Below are positions 1 through 9,971 of a stretch of DNA of 64,000 nucleotides, piece by piece. Source of the stretch: Plazaster borealis. Lineage: Eukaryota; Echinodermata; Asteroidea; Forcipulatida; Labidiasteridae. The first letter of the stretch is position 1. Each line of letters begins with the position of its first letter. The notes beneath the pieces were generated by a model. The model saw nothing but the letters and a program-made list of their open reading frames with translations. It was not told the origin of the DNA and did no database searches. The position numbers were made by a program, and so were the translations under genes. The stretch is from positions 10,755,501 to 10,819,500 of the forward strand of contig CM037461.1 in the NCBI GenBank assembly GCA_021014325.1, given 5' to 3'.

Positions 1-1822
1 GACCAACTACATGCCCCAAATAGGAAACCTGGTTTCGAAACAAGTGACACTTGGTCCCCTTTATCTTCAACCCAAACTCGGTTAATCTACCAAAAACTTT
101 ATCCAACCTATCAAGATGATCCTGTATAGAAGCTGAAAACACCAATATATCGTCCAGATATATTAAGAAATCTGATAGGTTCATGTCACCGAGACACATC
201 TCCATTACATGCTGGAAAGTCCCAGGGGCATTTACTAAGCCAAAGGGCATTCTTGTGTATTCAAACAATCCAAACGGAACTCGAAAAGCAGTCTTACTTA
301 TGGACTCTTTATCCATCACAACCTGGTGATACCCATGGGCCAAATCCAAAGAAGAGAAGTATTTGGCACCGCGAAGAGCCTCAAGAGACTCTTCTATGCG
401 CGGTAAAGGAAACGAGTCCCGTATGGTCTTAGCATTAAGCTTTCTGTAATCAATACACATTCTCAACGATCCGTCTTTCTTTTGGACAAGGACTATGGGG
501 CTTGCATAGGGGCTACTACTTTTTTGAATAATACCCTGCTCAAGAAATTGTTGAATTAACTCCCTAACCTCTCCAAAGTGGTGAGGAGCGATTCGCCGGT
601 ACGTTTGATTAATGGGTCGAGTATCAGAAGTCACAATCTTATGAGGCACCTTATTGCAGAATCCCAAATCCATGGAGTTTTTCGAAAAAACTGCATCATG
701 TTTTTGAATCATCTGCACGACCCGATCCTTGTCCTCCACACTCATTTCAATACATCCGTCAAGACATAACCCACAAGGCAATTTATACACAGAACCGTCG
801 TCAAAAATATAGTTTGTCCTCACCTGTGGTTCATTGCTTTGGCTCAATTCGCACTTAGACTTAGGGGATTCCTTTGACTCTTTCTGACACCCAAATGACT
901 CCACAAGGATATTATTAACAGAAACCTCAATACCATCTGCCCTTTCTTCCAATTCAACGTTGGCCTTTGGGGAAACCTGGTTAAGTATGGCTAGCTTCGT
1001 ATGTGGGGCTAATTCAAATGCACAAGTTCCTAGGTTAGAAACCAAAACATTGACCTTCCTACCATTTGTTACCACACAGGAATTATAAACCTTGCAGTCC
1101 ACCCTCTCTACTTGGCTTTCAACTACAACAGTTTGCCCTTTAAACTTGTCAGGCTGAGCCCTGATGTAACATGGTATGCTACATACTTGCCTTGGCATAA
1201 CAGTTACCTTGTGTCTACCAGTACGGACAGGAACATTCTGCTCGTACTCAACAGTTTTATCACTAGCATGATCTGTTGATTGTTTACCCGTTTCCCTAGT
1301 ATGTTTGTACCATTGCAATGCCAATGACCATACATTAGCATCTGTGTGTTCTGGGTCTATCACCAGATCTTTCAGTAGATGTAAAACATTACAACCCAAC
1401 AACACCGGACATTGTCCCTGCTTCATTGACTCAGTCTCAGAGGGGTTCCTCACCACAAGAAAATGGGCTACAACTGTAGAGTTGTAAATCTGTAAAGGGG
1501 CCTCAACATACCCCTCAATGGGTACTTCTGATCCACCTGCACCAAACACACGCAAATATGTCCCTATCTGCTTTACCATGCCCATTTTATTGGCTAATTT
1601 CTCCTTGTAAAAAGATGCACTTATCAGGGACGTCTCTGCCCCGGTGTCAAGAACACATGTAGTCTGGACCCCTGCTAAATTTACGATCGCCTTGGGACTA
1701 CCTTGAACTAGTTTGGATAATACTTCATCCATAGACGTCTCTGACCTTGTCGTCTCACAAGGAGATTTACACATGGGTGAGGCCTCTTTGACTTTACCCT
1801 CCACAACACGGCCTACAGTCAT
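1..1822 (-). CDS. pol: Gypsy-A pol: aspartic protease and reverse transcriptase (C-terminus outside window)
   Basis: I translated the minus strand from the ATG at 1822 to base 1 and met no stop, giving at least 607 codons. The protease active site LDTGAETS is near residue 60 (about 1650), followed by the PVLLGCNVL flap-side motif typical of retropepsins. Reverse transcriptase follows: IDYRKLNAKT, SSLDLAHGYHQV, FRVPFGLFEYTRMPFG and the catalytic YLDDILVFS (about 150), then YLGHVV at the edge. Family knowledge: this polyprotein matures retrotransposon proteins and copies RNA to DNA in cytoplasmic particles. The ATG overlaps the gag stop (ATGA at 1822-1819) in the -1 frame relative to gag. RNase H and integrase are expected beyond base 1. 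Confidence 0.93.
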   Translation of the reverse strand, partial: MTVGRVVEGKVKEASPMCKSPCETTRSETSMDEVLSKLVQGSPKAIVNLAGVQTTCVLDTGAETSLISASFYKEKLANKMGMVKQIGTYLRVFGAGGSEVPIEGYVEAPLQIYNSTVVAHFLVVRNPSETESMKQGQCPVLLGCNVLHLLKDLVIDPEHTDANVWSLALQWYKHTRETGKQSTDHASDKTVEYEQNVPVRTGRHKVTVMPRQVCSIPCYIRAQPDKFKGQTVVVESQVERVDCKVYNSCVVTNGRKVNVLVSNLGTCAFELAPHTKLAILNQVSPKANVELEERADGIEVSVNNILVESFGCQKESKESPKSKCELSQSNEPQVRTNYIFDDGSVYKLPCGLCLDGCIEMSVEDKDRVVQMIQKHDAVFSKNSMDLGFCNKVPHKIVTSDTRPINQTYRRIAPHHFGEVRELIQQFLEQGIIQKSSSPYASPIVLVQKKDGSLRMCIDYRKLNAKTIRDSFPLPRIEESLEALRGAKYFSSLDLAHGYHQVVMDKESISKTAFRVPFGLFEYTRMPFGLVNAPGTFQHVMEMCLGDMNLSDFLIYLDDILVFSASIQDHLDRLDKVFGRLTEFGLKIKGTKCHLFRNQVSYLGHVVG

Positions 1823-2949
1823 GGAGTGTACCGGTTTAACCCCTCCCCTTTTGGTGTTTCAATTGAACCCTGAATATTTTCTTCCTCTTTGGATTCATTT
1901 TGTTGTGCCGGTGCTTGAGTGGCTGCTGCTTCATGGTTTAGTCTAAGATAGCAATTAGCCTTAATGTGCCCAGGTTTCTTACAATAAAAGCACACTACCT
2001 GATTGCTTTGTTTGGCATATGTACCTATACCAGCCTTGTTAGATCCAACTCCCCTCTGACCAACAACATGTTGAACAAGAGTGCCAATCTGCTCTTGTTG
2101 CTTCAGCAATGCTGCCTGCTGAGATTGCAGGCATTGCAACAACTGTTGTTGTTGCAGTAATACCTGTTGTATTTGAGCGCTCTCCTTATTAGCAGAGAGA
2201 CCATTTATGCTAACCTCGGGACTCTCGGATTCAGGCCTCTGGTCTTCCGCTAATACCTGATGCACCTGTTGAATACGCTTTGGCCGCGAAGCCCCCTCAA
2301 GGTCCCGAAACAGCTCACGCGCCGAATCTCGCATCTCACTAAAAGTCTGGCCTGGATCTGCCAGCTCAAGTCGCCGCAGTTCAAGCCTAACTGATTGATT
2401 CTTAGCACCAGCCACAAATTGCCCAATCAAGACCTTATCACGCAGGCACCTGAGGGCGCCCTTCTCATCATCAGATGCAACTTCAAGTATACGGTCGTAA
2501 AGACGCATGAGTGATCTGGAAAAGTCCATGAGGGACTCGTCATCTCTTTGTGTTCTCTCATAAAGTGTCTTTTGAAGGGATTGTACAGTCTCATCTGCAC
2601 CAAATGCTCGCCTAAGCAATTTTTTTAAAGCCTTGATATCTTGCTTAATCTCCTCTCCTTGACACTTTATTTCTTCCCGTGCAACCCCAGACAAATAATT
2701 TATGACTATCTTTGCTTGATCATCTTGGGGGATGGAACACTGTTCAAGGTAAATATCGACTTCATCTAACCACTCCCGTATGGTGGGGTCCCCAACCTTA
2801 CATGGTTTTCCGGAAAATTTTGTTAATTTAACCGGTCTCTGAACAACTGCTTTTGGCCTATCTTGCTTCAGGGCAGTGGTTAAACCAGCCACCAGGCGAG
2901 TCAGCAAGTCAGACTCCTCAGTGGTCATAATTAACTTGATCAAACACAA
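1819..2949 (-). CDS. gag: Gypsy-A gag: capsid/nucleocapsid protein
   Basis: This is a 376-codon ORF starting at the first ATG after the leader. The N-terminal two thirds resemble a retrotransposon capsid: KFSGKP, EWLDEVDIYL, YLSGVAREEI, and FSRSLMRLYDRI, shared almost motif by motif with the gag of Gypsy-C (26379-25333). A glutamine-rich stretch (about residues 255-295, reading QIQQVLLQQQQLLQ) precedes one CCHC zinc knuckle, CFYCKKPGHIKANC (C-x2-C-x4-H-x4-C), which in this family binds the element RNA. The stop TGA overlaps the pol start by four bases. Capsid assembly is the family role; no residue-level test is possible here. Confidence 0.9.
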   Translation of the reverse strand: MCLIKLIMTTEESDLLTRLVAGLTTALKQDRPKAVVQRPVKLTKFSGKPCKVGDPTIREWLDEVDIYLEQCSIPQDDQAKIVINYLSGVAREEIKCQGEEIKQDIKALKKLLRRAFGADETVQSLQKTLYERTQRDDESLMDFSRSLMRLYDRILEVASDDEKGALRCLRDKVLIGQFVAGAKNQSVRLELRRLELADPGQTFSEMRDSARELFRDLEGASRPKRIQQVHQVLAEDQRPESESPEVSINGLSANKESAQIQQVLLQQQQLLQCLQSQQAALLKQQEQIGTLVQHVVGQRGVGSNKAGIGTYAKQSNQVVCFYCKKPGHIKANCYLRLNHEAAATQAPAQQNESKEEENIQGSIETPKGEGLNRYTP

Positions 2950-3288
2950 TAATTACAACTATAGGCCCCTAGACCCAAAATATTTAGCTACTTAATGATG
3001 AACCTGTACTGACAGCCAAATCTATATAAACAAAATTAACACCCTCCAAAAATTAAAAGAATAGGCTTGGTTGTTTTTTTTTTTTTTCCCGAAGTAAAGC
3101 AAATTTCAAACTTGCAAATTGAAAACCAGCATCTACTCCTACATTAATCTATAAAAATAGAAAAAATGTTGCAATATAGATACGTTAGACGTTATACCGA
3201 CAACTACAAACAATACGACAGCCTACCCGTCTCCAACTAGGTTCCGTAATTGAAATGTCCACAGGCAATCTTGAACTTGAACTGAAAG

Positions 3289-3405
3289 CTTGTGTACTCC
3301 GTAATGTTGCAACTCATCTTAATTAGCACACGTCACAGAATAGTCCACTTGTGTACTCTGTAGGGTTGCAAATCTCCTTAATTAGCACACGTCACAGGGT
3401 AGTCC
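3289..3405 (-). repeat. 59-bp tandem duplication in the Gypsy-A leader
   Basis: Two diverged copies start at 3289 and 3348, each running from 'cttgtgtactc' through 'aattagcacacgtcacag'. They lie between the primer site and gag, that is in the 5' untranslated leader, where packaging and dimerisation signals usually sit. A function is not shown. Confidence 0.8.
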
Positions 3406-3437
3406 GGCAATACACTCGTCAACGGCAACAGCTCATC

Positions 3438-3455
3438 ACCCCATCCGTGTTACCA
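3438..3455 (-). promoter_or_regulatory. Candidate primer-binding site of Gypsy-A
   Basis: On the minus strand the 18 nt begin TGGTAACACGG, i.e. with the TGG that pairs with a tRNA CCA end, four bases (3456-3459) inside the LTR terminus CACTACA. I could not assign the tRNA by memory. Position and the TGG start are the support. Confidence 0.5.
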
Positions 3456-3459
3456 AATT

Positions 3460-4111
3460 TGTAGTGTTATAGGTTGTCGATGGACTCAACAAAAATGACT
3501 TGACGCCATGCCATGTTCAGGACTCAGAGCTGTATTACAAGTGCCACTGGTTAGGCTGGGTTTATTTCTCTCTCTTCACAGTTCACTGCTTCTCAACAAT
3601 TGTCACAACACCAACAAAAAAACCTAGTACAGATAAGATGATAATAAATCATCATTGATACAATATATTGCCCATATTATGTCTTATCCCTACTTATCAA
3701 AAGTGGCAATTATAACAACAGTAAATTGAACTCATGAAAATACACACAACAATGTAGATACAACATCAATCTTAAACATAGCGTATTATGTTAATACACA
3801 TGTACACAGCATAACATAGTACTTGGCAATCACAAATTATTAATGTCATGCGGTTTGGCATAGAGTATCTCAAACTCTCCATGAATCCACATAATGGCAA
3901 TAAATACACAAAACTCACCAACCAAGCCTCTGCTATGTTTAGCTAAATCAGATCATTAATTGTAATCCCCATCCAGGTCACATCTCCTGTCAAAACAGAC
4001 AAAAACTACTCCATGTTTCCTTCCACACGTCACTGCAATTTGGACCCTCGAGTCAAAAGAGATCGAGAACTTTCTCAGGGCGCCCAACTTGTCCCATATC
4101 ACTCCGCAACA
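3460..4111 (-). repeat. Probable 5' LTR of Gypsy-A (outer end uncertain)
   Basis: The inner end is TG at 3460-3461 on the plus strand (TGTAGTGTTATAGG), the same TGTAGTG terminus as the LTRs of Gypsy-C. The outer boundary is a guess: the last CA before the following unrelated sequence is near 4111. There is no second LTR in the window to compare. No gene is seen here. The stretch 4112-4497 also holds nothing I recognise. Confidence 0.45.
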
Positions 4112-4497
4112 TTAATGACAATATTATGAGTTACATAAAAACATCACTCAAATAACATAGATAACCACTGGTACACAGTTCAAATAATTATTTAATGAAT
4201 AGAAGTGGGTCTCCTTTGTATGTGAGCGATTACACAATAATTGTCCTGAGAACTACTTTTTCATCTGTTCTTTTTACAACAATTTACTGTGTAAGTGGGC
4301 CACCACTAAAAGTGAAGTGCGCCCTCAATTGTTATCATAACCACACATACAATTATTTACCACACCATATCTAATGGACTCTATTATGTCGATTCGCCAC
4401 AATAAAAACAGGACCAACCAAATTTCCGTTTGATTTTCAGGATAAGCAAACAACAGCTGAATACCAGTAACAAGCAATATGCAACACATGGAAATGT

Positions 4498-4770
4498 AAT
4501 AGGTGAGTACATTGTACAATCCTGGGGTATCTTGGATTGAGTTGGGTGACTGGAATCAATTAATTCCTCACAGGATGGACATAGATCCAAGTATTAGAAA
4601 TACATTGAGAATGCAACTTCACAAATTATTTAAGTTTTTAAGAAAATAAAGAGTTCTAAAATCCTGGGGTTAGTCCTTGATAATAGGTGAGTACATTGTA
4701 CAATCCTGGGGTATCTTGGATTGAGTTGGGTGACCAGGATTGTACAATGTACTCACCTATTATCAAGGAA
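4498..4770 (-). repeat. Two inverted copies of the 185-bp satellite, ending in a foldback
   Basis: 'aggtgagtacattgtacaat' occurs at 4501 and 4685 (184 bp apart). These are reverse complements of the unit arrayed at 5497-7422. At about 4735 the sequence switches orientation ('gattgtacaatgtactcacc' at 4737), so this block forms a foldback with itself and with the array downstream. Confidence 0.88.
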
Positions 4771-4957
4771 TAAAGCCCGGTTCATACTTCCTGCGAATGC
4801 AAAAGCGAAGCAAATTTTTACGTCACATATTCGCAACGAACAATTCACAACAGTTGAACTGTGCTCAATTCCTGCGAAACATTCGCAGCGAAAACAGAGC
4901 TGTGACGTCAAAATTCGATTTGCATTCGCTTTCGCAGAAAGTATGAACCGGGCTTTA
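4771..4957. mobile_element. 187-bp MITE inserted in a satellite unit
   Basis: The ends are inverted repeats: TAAAGCCCGGTTCATAC at 4771 and GTATGAACCGGGCTTTA ending at 4957. The inner arms also pair ('gcgaatgcaaaagcgaa' against 'ttcgctttcgcag'). The flanks 'tatcaagga' and 'gccccaggat' are the two halves of the satellite motif 'tcaaggactaagccccagg', so the MITE entered an existing satellite copy. A diverged relative is at 52565-52664. It has no coding capacity. Confidence 0.85.
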
Positions 4958-4974
4958 GCCCCAGGATTTTGACA

Positions 4975-5496
4975 ATCTCTTTCCTAAACCATTTTAATTT
5001 GTTTAATTTTCTTTTTACGCCATCATGTAGAACTTTGTGAAATGACATTTGTGGGAAGTTTCATAAAATAATTGCTTTAAAACCTTAGAAATTAGGGGGA
5101 GAGAAAACTATGTTTCCCCCTGCCCCCAGTGTCCCCATTAGTTTATAAAAAGTTATAAGCCTTGTCCTGATAGGAATAAACAAAGCATGCCTTAGAGATT
5201 ATATAAAGGTTAATCAGCAATGTTTAATAATTTCTTAAACAATCAACATTTTTAAAACTGCACACAAATACATTCATTTAGGAGACATTTAATAAGTGTT
5301 TGCATCAATGTAACTACATTTAAGAGACAGAGTATTTGCATCACAGTTTAGGAGACATTATATAATGCTATCAAAAAGCAAACGATGAGCAAACATAGAT
5401 ATAGTTATTAAGTCATACTATAGGAGACATACATAATTACAATTTCTTTGCTTATCATCAATAATGTTTTTTGTACATCAAACATATTTAATCAAA
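4975..5496. repeat. Satellite flank (paired with 7424-7540) and plain AT-rich sequence
   Basis: 4975-5095 ('catcatgtagaactttgtga', 'attgctttaaaaccttagaa') is repeated at 7424-7540, on the other side of the direct array. The same flank therefore borders both satellite blocks, as if they belong to one composite repeat. 5096-5496 has no gene; 'ggagacat' recurs four times (about 5280-5430). Confidence 0.7.
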
Positions 5497-7422
5497 GAAG
5501 TATCCATCCAGTTAGGAATTAATTGTTTCCAGTCACCCAACTCAATCCAGGATACCCCAGGATTGTACAATGTACTCACCTATTGTCAAGGACTAAGCCC
5601 CAGGATCTTGGAACTCTTTATTTTCTTAAAAACTGAGATAATTTGTGAAATTGCATTCTCAATGAATTTCTAATACTTGGATCTATATCCATCCGGTGAG
5701 GAATTAATTGATTCCAGTCACCCAACTCAATCCAAGATACCCCAGGATTGTACAATGTACTCACCTATTATCAAGGACTAAGCCCCAGGATCTTGGAACT
5801 CTTTGTTTTCTTAAAAACTTAGATAATTTGTGAAGTTGCATTCTCAATGAATTTCTAATACTTTGATCTATGTCCATCCGGTGAGGTATTAATTGATTCC
5901 AGTCACCCAACTTAATCCAAGATACCCCAGGATTGTACATTGTACTCACCTATTATCAAGGACTAAGCCCCAGGATCTTGGAACTCTTTGTTTTCTTAAA
6001 AACTTTGATAATTTGTGAATTTGATTTCTAAATGAATTTCTAATACTTGGATCTATATCCATCCGGTCAGGAATTAATTGACTCCAGTCACCCAACTCAA
6101 TCCAAGATACCCCAGGATTGTACAATGTACTTACCTAATATCAAGGACTAAGCCCCAGGATCTTGGAACTCTTTATTTTCTTAAAAACTTAGTTAATTTG
6201 TGAATTTGATTTCTAAATGAATTTCCAATACTTTGATCTATATCCATCCAGTCAGGAGTTAATTGATTCCAGTCACCCAACTCAATCCAAGATAACCCAG
6301 GATTGTACAATGTACTCACCTATTATCAAGGACTAAGCCCCAGGATCTTGGAACTCTTTTTTTTTCTTAAAAACTTAGATAATTTGTGAAGTTGCATTCT
6401 CAATGAATTTCTAATACTTTGATCTATGTCCATCCGGTGAGGAATTAATTGATTCCAGTCACCCAACTTAATCCAAGATACCCCAGGATTGTACAATGTA
6501 CTCACCTATTATCAAGGACTAAGGCCCAGGATCTTGGAACTCTTTGTTTTCTTAAAAACTTTGATAATTTGTGAATTTGATTTCTAAATGAATTTCTAAT
6601 ACTTTGATCTATATCCATCCGGTCAGGAATTAATTGATTTCAGTCACCCAACTCAATCCAAGATACCCCAGGATTGTACAATGTACTCACCTATTATCAA
6701 GGACTAAGCCCCAGGATCTTGGAACTCTTTTTTTCTTAAAAACTTAGATAATTTGTGAAGTTGCATTCTCAATGAATTGATTCCAGTCACCCAACTCAAT
6801 CCAAGATACCCCAGGATTGTACAATGTACTCACCTATTATCACGGACTAAGCCCCAGGATCTTGGAACTCTTTATTTTCTTAAAAACTTAGATAATTTGT
6901 GAAGTTGCATTCTCGATGAATTTCTAATACTTTGATCTATATCCATCCGGTCAGGAATTAATTGATTTCAGTCACCCAACTCAATCCAAGATACCCAAGG
7001 ATTGTACAATGTACTCACCTATTATCAAGGACTAAGCCCCAGGATCTTGGAACTCTTTGTTTTCTTAAAAAACTTTGATAATTTGTGAATTTGATTTCTA
7101 AATGAATTTCTAATACTTTGATCTATATCCATCTGGTCAGGAATTAATTGATTTCAGTCACCCAACTCAATCCAAGGTACCCCAGGATTGTACAATGTAC
7201 TCACCTATTATCAAGGACTAAGCCCCAGGATCTTGGAACTCTTTATTTTCTTAAAAACTTAGTTAATTTGTGAATTTGATTTCTAAATGAATTTCTAATA
7301 CTTTGATCTATATCCATCCAGTCAGGAATTAATTGATTCCAGTCACCAAACTCAATCCAAGATACCCCAGGATTGTACAATGTACTCACCTAGTATCAGG
7401 GACTAAGCCCCAGGATCTTGGA
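5497..7422 (+). repeat. 185-bp satellite array, eleven copies
   Basis: The marker 'gattgtacaatgtactcacc' (with small variants) begins at 5561, 5746, 5931, 6116, 6301, 6487, 6672, 6815, 7000, 7186 and 7371. Spacing is 185-186 bp except one shortened unit of 143 bp (6672-6815). Units differ by scattered substitutions, mainly in 'ctttgttttcttaaaaactt'. Short ORFs here are chance frames of the repeat, and I see no gene. Confidence 0.97.
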
Positions 7423-7423
7423 A

Positions 7424-7540
7424 ATTTCTTTCCAAAACTTTGTTAAATCGTTTAATTTTCTGTTTACTTCATCATGTAGAACTTTGTGAAATGACATATG
7501 CAGCAAGTTTCATAATAATTGCTTTAAAACCTTAGAAAAT
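7424..7540 (+). repeat. Second copy of the satellite-flanking sequence
   Basis: It matches 4975-5095 with few differences, including 'catcatgtagaactttgtga' and 'attgctttaaaaccttagaa'. It marks the right border of the satellite composite. Confidence 0.75.
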
Positions 7541-7590
7541 CTCTCTTTCCAAACTTTAGAAAATTCATGAAGTTATATTTCAAGGGGACT

Positions 7591-7952
7591 TAAAGGAAGG
7601 TTACAGAACTGGTAATTAACAGTTTCTTTAAGATCACAGATTTACATAAAACTTACATGGTCTTATGATGATAATAGTAGAAAACATCCCTAGAAATATT
7701 TCTGTGTGAAATGCCATATGTGATGAGAAATAAATAAAACTGATAACCGATTGGAGTTTATCGCTCATGAGCGTTTTATTCATGCATTTGTATAACACAT
7801 GCAAATGGGTAATCGGTTTTTCACTATTTTCTCGTGACCCAGATGGCCGATTGACTCAAACTTCTACAGGTTTGTCGGTTTATGTATATGGTGGATTATA
7901 TAAAGTGCTTAACTGTTTTGTTAGCAAAAACTAATTCTGTAATGTTCCTTTA
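7591..7952. mobile_element. Foldback MITE, copy 1 (about 362 bp)
   Basis: It begins TAAAGGAAGGTTACAGAACT and ends TTCTGTAATGTTCCTTTA, an imperfect terminal inverted repeat. A second copy at 14745-15085 matches over the whole length ('gatcacagatttaca', 'gattggagtttatcgct', 'ttctcgtgacccagatggccg'). It is non-coding. TTA/TA flanks suggest a short target duplication. Confidence 0.85.
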
Positions 7953-8628
7953 AAACCTTTACAGGTCCCTAAAAACTTGCTAACTGCAAGACATGACCAC
8001 CCATGAGTGACGCCCCTCTTATTGTTATATTTTCATCTCTCATTAACTTTTTGACATCCTAGTGACTTCTTTACAAGCCCAGTTGTTGTCTATGATTACT
8101 TAAGCTTGATTTTGTTTGTTTTTAATTAATTGTTAATTAATTTTTAATTAATGTGGTTTTAATTAGATAGAGACAAATAATACAGAATTTTGGGTTGAAA
8201 AAAAAATTCTGTCAAATCCATCTGTTTTTAAATAATTAGTGCTTCTAAAAACAATCAAATGAAGTTAGCCAGGCCTGCCTGTCAAATCCAGCCATCTCTG
8301 TAATAAACAATCGAATTGTATTAGCCTGACTTTCTCCACGGTCCCTCCCACAGAACGGTGCCAGTTTGTCTGGTGGAGGAGGGGGGTTTGGGTTGAGTGG
8401 CCTTGCTCAAGCAGCGGGCAAGACATGACTTGACAAGCCAAGCCTGGTAACAGAGAACAGACATCTGAACAGATTGTTCCACTTATCAGTGGGTTAGATT
8501 CTGGGTCATCTGTGTTTGTGTGCATTGGTATAGCACATTTTGTGTACAGTCGTATGGCAGGAACAAGTTTCACAGCCCATAAAAAAAAAACGCAACTCTG
8601 GGATATGTGGAATGGTCCTGTCTGAGAT
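7953..8628. other. No gene recognised; 5' side of Gypsy-B
   Basis: AT-rich sequence with 'ttaattaattgttaattaatt' type repeats at about 8125-8150, then a more GC-balanced stretch. I looked here for the 5' LTR of Gypsy-B by comparing with 13951-14740 and found no match, so that LTR is probably lost or beyond recognition. Confidence 0.5.
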
Positions 8629-8726
8629 ATGTGGACGGTCAAGTCGCTCAGGGCTTTGCAAGTGAATAAAAAACAAAGAAACTTTAAATTTACCACTAAA
8701 ATTTGCCAAGGTCACAAATTAAAGGG
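8629..8726 (+). pseudogene. Gypsy-B gag, N-terminal fragment left of the inversion
   Basis: A plus-strand frame opens at the ATG at 8629 and stays open to the inversion point at 8726/8727. It continues in the same frame into the far end of the inverted segment if that is read on its own strand from about 9970. The match in frame is the main support; the fragment is only about 32 codons and I see no domain in it. Confidence 0.5.
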
Positions 8727-9971
8727 GTATCCCTCAAAATCTTAACAACATGAGACTCATCATTCCCATTTACTGAAACACGTCCATGAGACATAAATGC
8801 TTCGTAACCATTGTTCATTGGCTTTGTCAATTGAGTATCAACCTCAGTTGCAACTCTAAGAGGAATTTCAACAATGTCAATACTTTCATCATTGAATCCA
8901 GAAAAGATCATTTCGCCCTGGGGTACCCCATGAGATTGACTGGCAATTAAAGCGACGGGCTTTTCAAATTGATCTCTTCGTTTGAAACACTTTTCAAAGG
9001 TGTTGCCAATTTTACCACAAAAACTACAAACAGGCCGGTTTTTTCGCCAATTGGACTTTTCTGAATTACCGGCGGGATTTTCTTTCCATTTTGTAGGTTC
9101 TAACTCTGTTTTAGAGTTAAAAGACTGAACAGTTTTACCATTTTGGTCGCTTTTTTTCAACCATGGTTTTGTCGTTCTGGACCGACTGGTGTCATGTCTA
9201 TTGTCAGAGCCAAATGATTGCTTGTGAATAAGTTCAAAATCATCCGCCATTATGGCAGCTCTCTCTAACTGATTGACACCCTTGTCTGCTAAATGTGTTG
9301 TACAATCACTCGGATGGCAACTCTTAAATTCTTCCATCAGTACTAAATCACGCAATTTATCAAAGCTTTTTTTGACCTCCTTTGATCTAAGCCAACGGTC
9401 AAACACATTAGCCTTCTCTCGTGCAAATTCCACATAAGTTTGCCCAGTGTCCCTTCGTTTCATTTTTCTGAATTTTTGCCGATATGCTTCTGGGACTAAC
9501 TCATATGCTTTCAAAACAGTTTGTTTTACCATATCATAATCGTCACTTTGTTCGGATGACAAAGCAGTGTACACTTCCTTTGCTTTCCCTTCAAACACAC
9601 AATGAAGTAATGTGGTCCAGTATTTCTTTGGCCACTCTAACTTTTTTGCCAAATCTTCAAATGATGTGAAATATCGAGTAACTTCCTTGCTAACAAACTT
9701 TGGCAGTGGTCTGATGTTTTTTCCAAAATCAAAGCTTAGTTTGGCCTTGGATAAATTTGACGATTGAACTTTTGAATCTTTTAATTCTAACTCTTTTAAT
9801 TTGAGCTCATGAGCCATTTCCTTTTCTCTTAGTTCTTTGTCAGACTCTTTAAGTTTCAACTGTAACTTTAAGATTTCAGCTTGATCTTTTGGATCGATAG
9901 GTTGTGACACGCTTACATCCCTTTCAACTAATCCATTTTGTACTAAGGCATGGCAAACAGTACGGTTTAAC
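8727..9971 (-). pseudogene. gag: Gypsy-B gag and start of protease, inverted in place
   Basis: The minus-strand ORF here (stop at 8696, open up to 9988) has a charged helical stretch (KLQLKLKESDKELREKE), a capsid-like region (ITRYF-type 'EVTRYFTSFEDLAKKLEWP', 'YTALSSEQSDDYD') and a knuckle-like CSFCGKIGNTFEKC in which the usual histidine is asparagine. It ends with the start of the protease, VKILRDT, after which homology stops and a stop codon follows. The following protease residues (GAAQSLLL) are found on the plus strand from 9972. The segment 8727-9971 has therefore flipped relative to the rest of the element. Confidence 0.85.

Larger units (their letters stand above)
1..4111 (-). mobile_element. 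Gypsy-A: Ty3/Gypsy LTR retrotransposon, 5' part, cut by window edge
   Basis: Reading on the minus strand, a putative LTR (about 4111-3460), a 4-nt gap, a TGG-initial primer site, a leader with a tandem duplication, gag, and pol follow each other in the order expected for a Ty3/Gypsy element. Pol is open to base 1, so RNase H, integrase and the 3' LTR lie outside the window. No stop or frameshift breaks gag or the visible pol, so this copy may be recent. The outer LTR end is uncertain because the second LTR and the target duplication cannot be compared. Confidence 0.85.

Noticed and set aside
1815..1860. Slippery frameshift heptamer before the Gypsy-A pol
   Set aside because: The nearest candidates on the minus strand (GTTAAAC, AAAAGGG) do not satisfy X-XXY-YYZ, so I prefer the ATGA overlap as the observation.
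5464..5949. ORFs inside the 185-bp satellite
   Set aside because: They are chance frames that recur with the unit and contain frequent stops in neighbouring copies.
8265..8715. Minus-strand ORFs of 143 and 69 codons left of Gypsy-B
   Set aside because: Composition looks random and they overlap the plus-strand gag fragment that joins in frame with the inverted segment.
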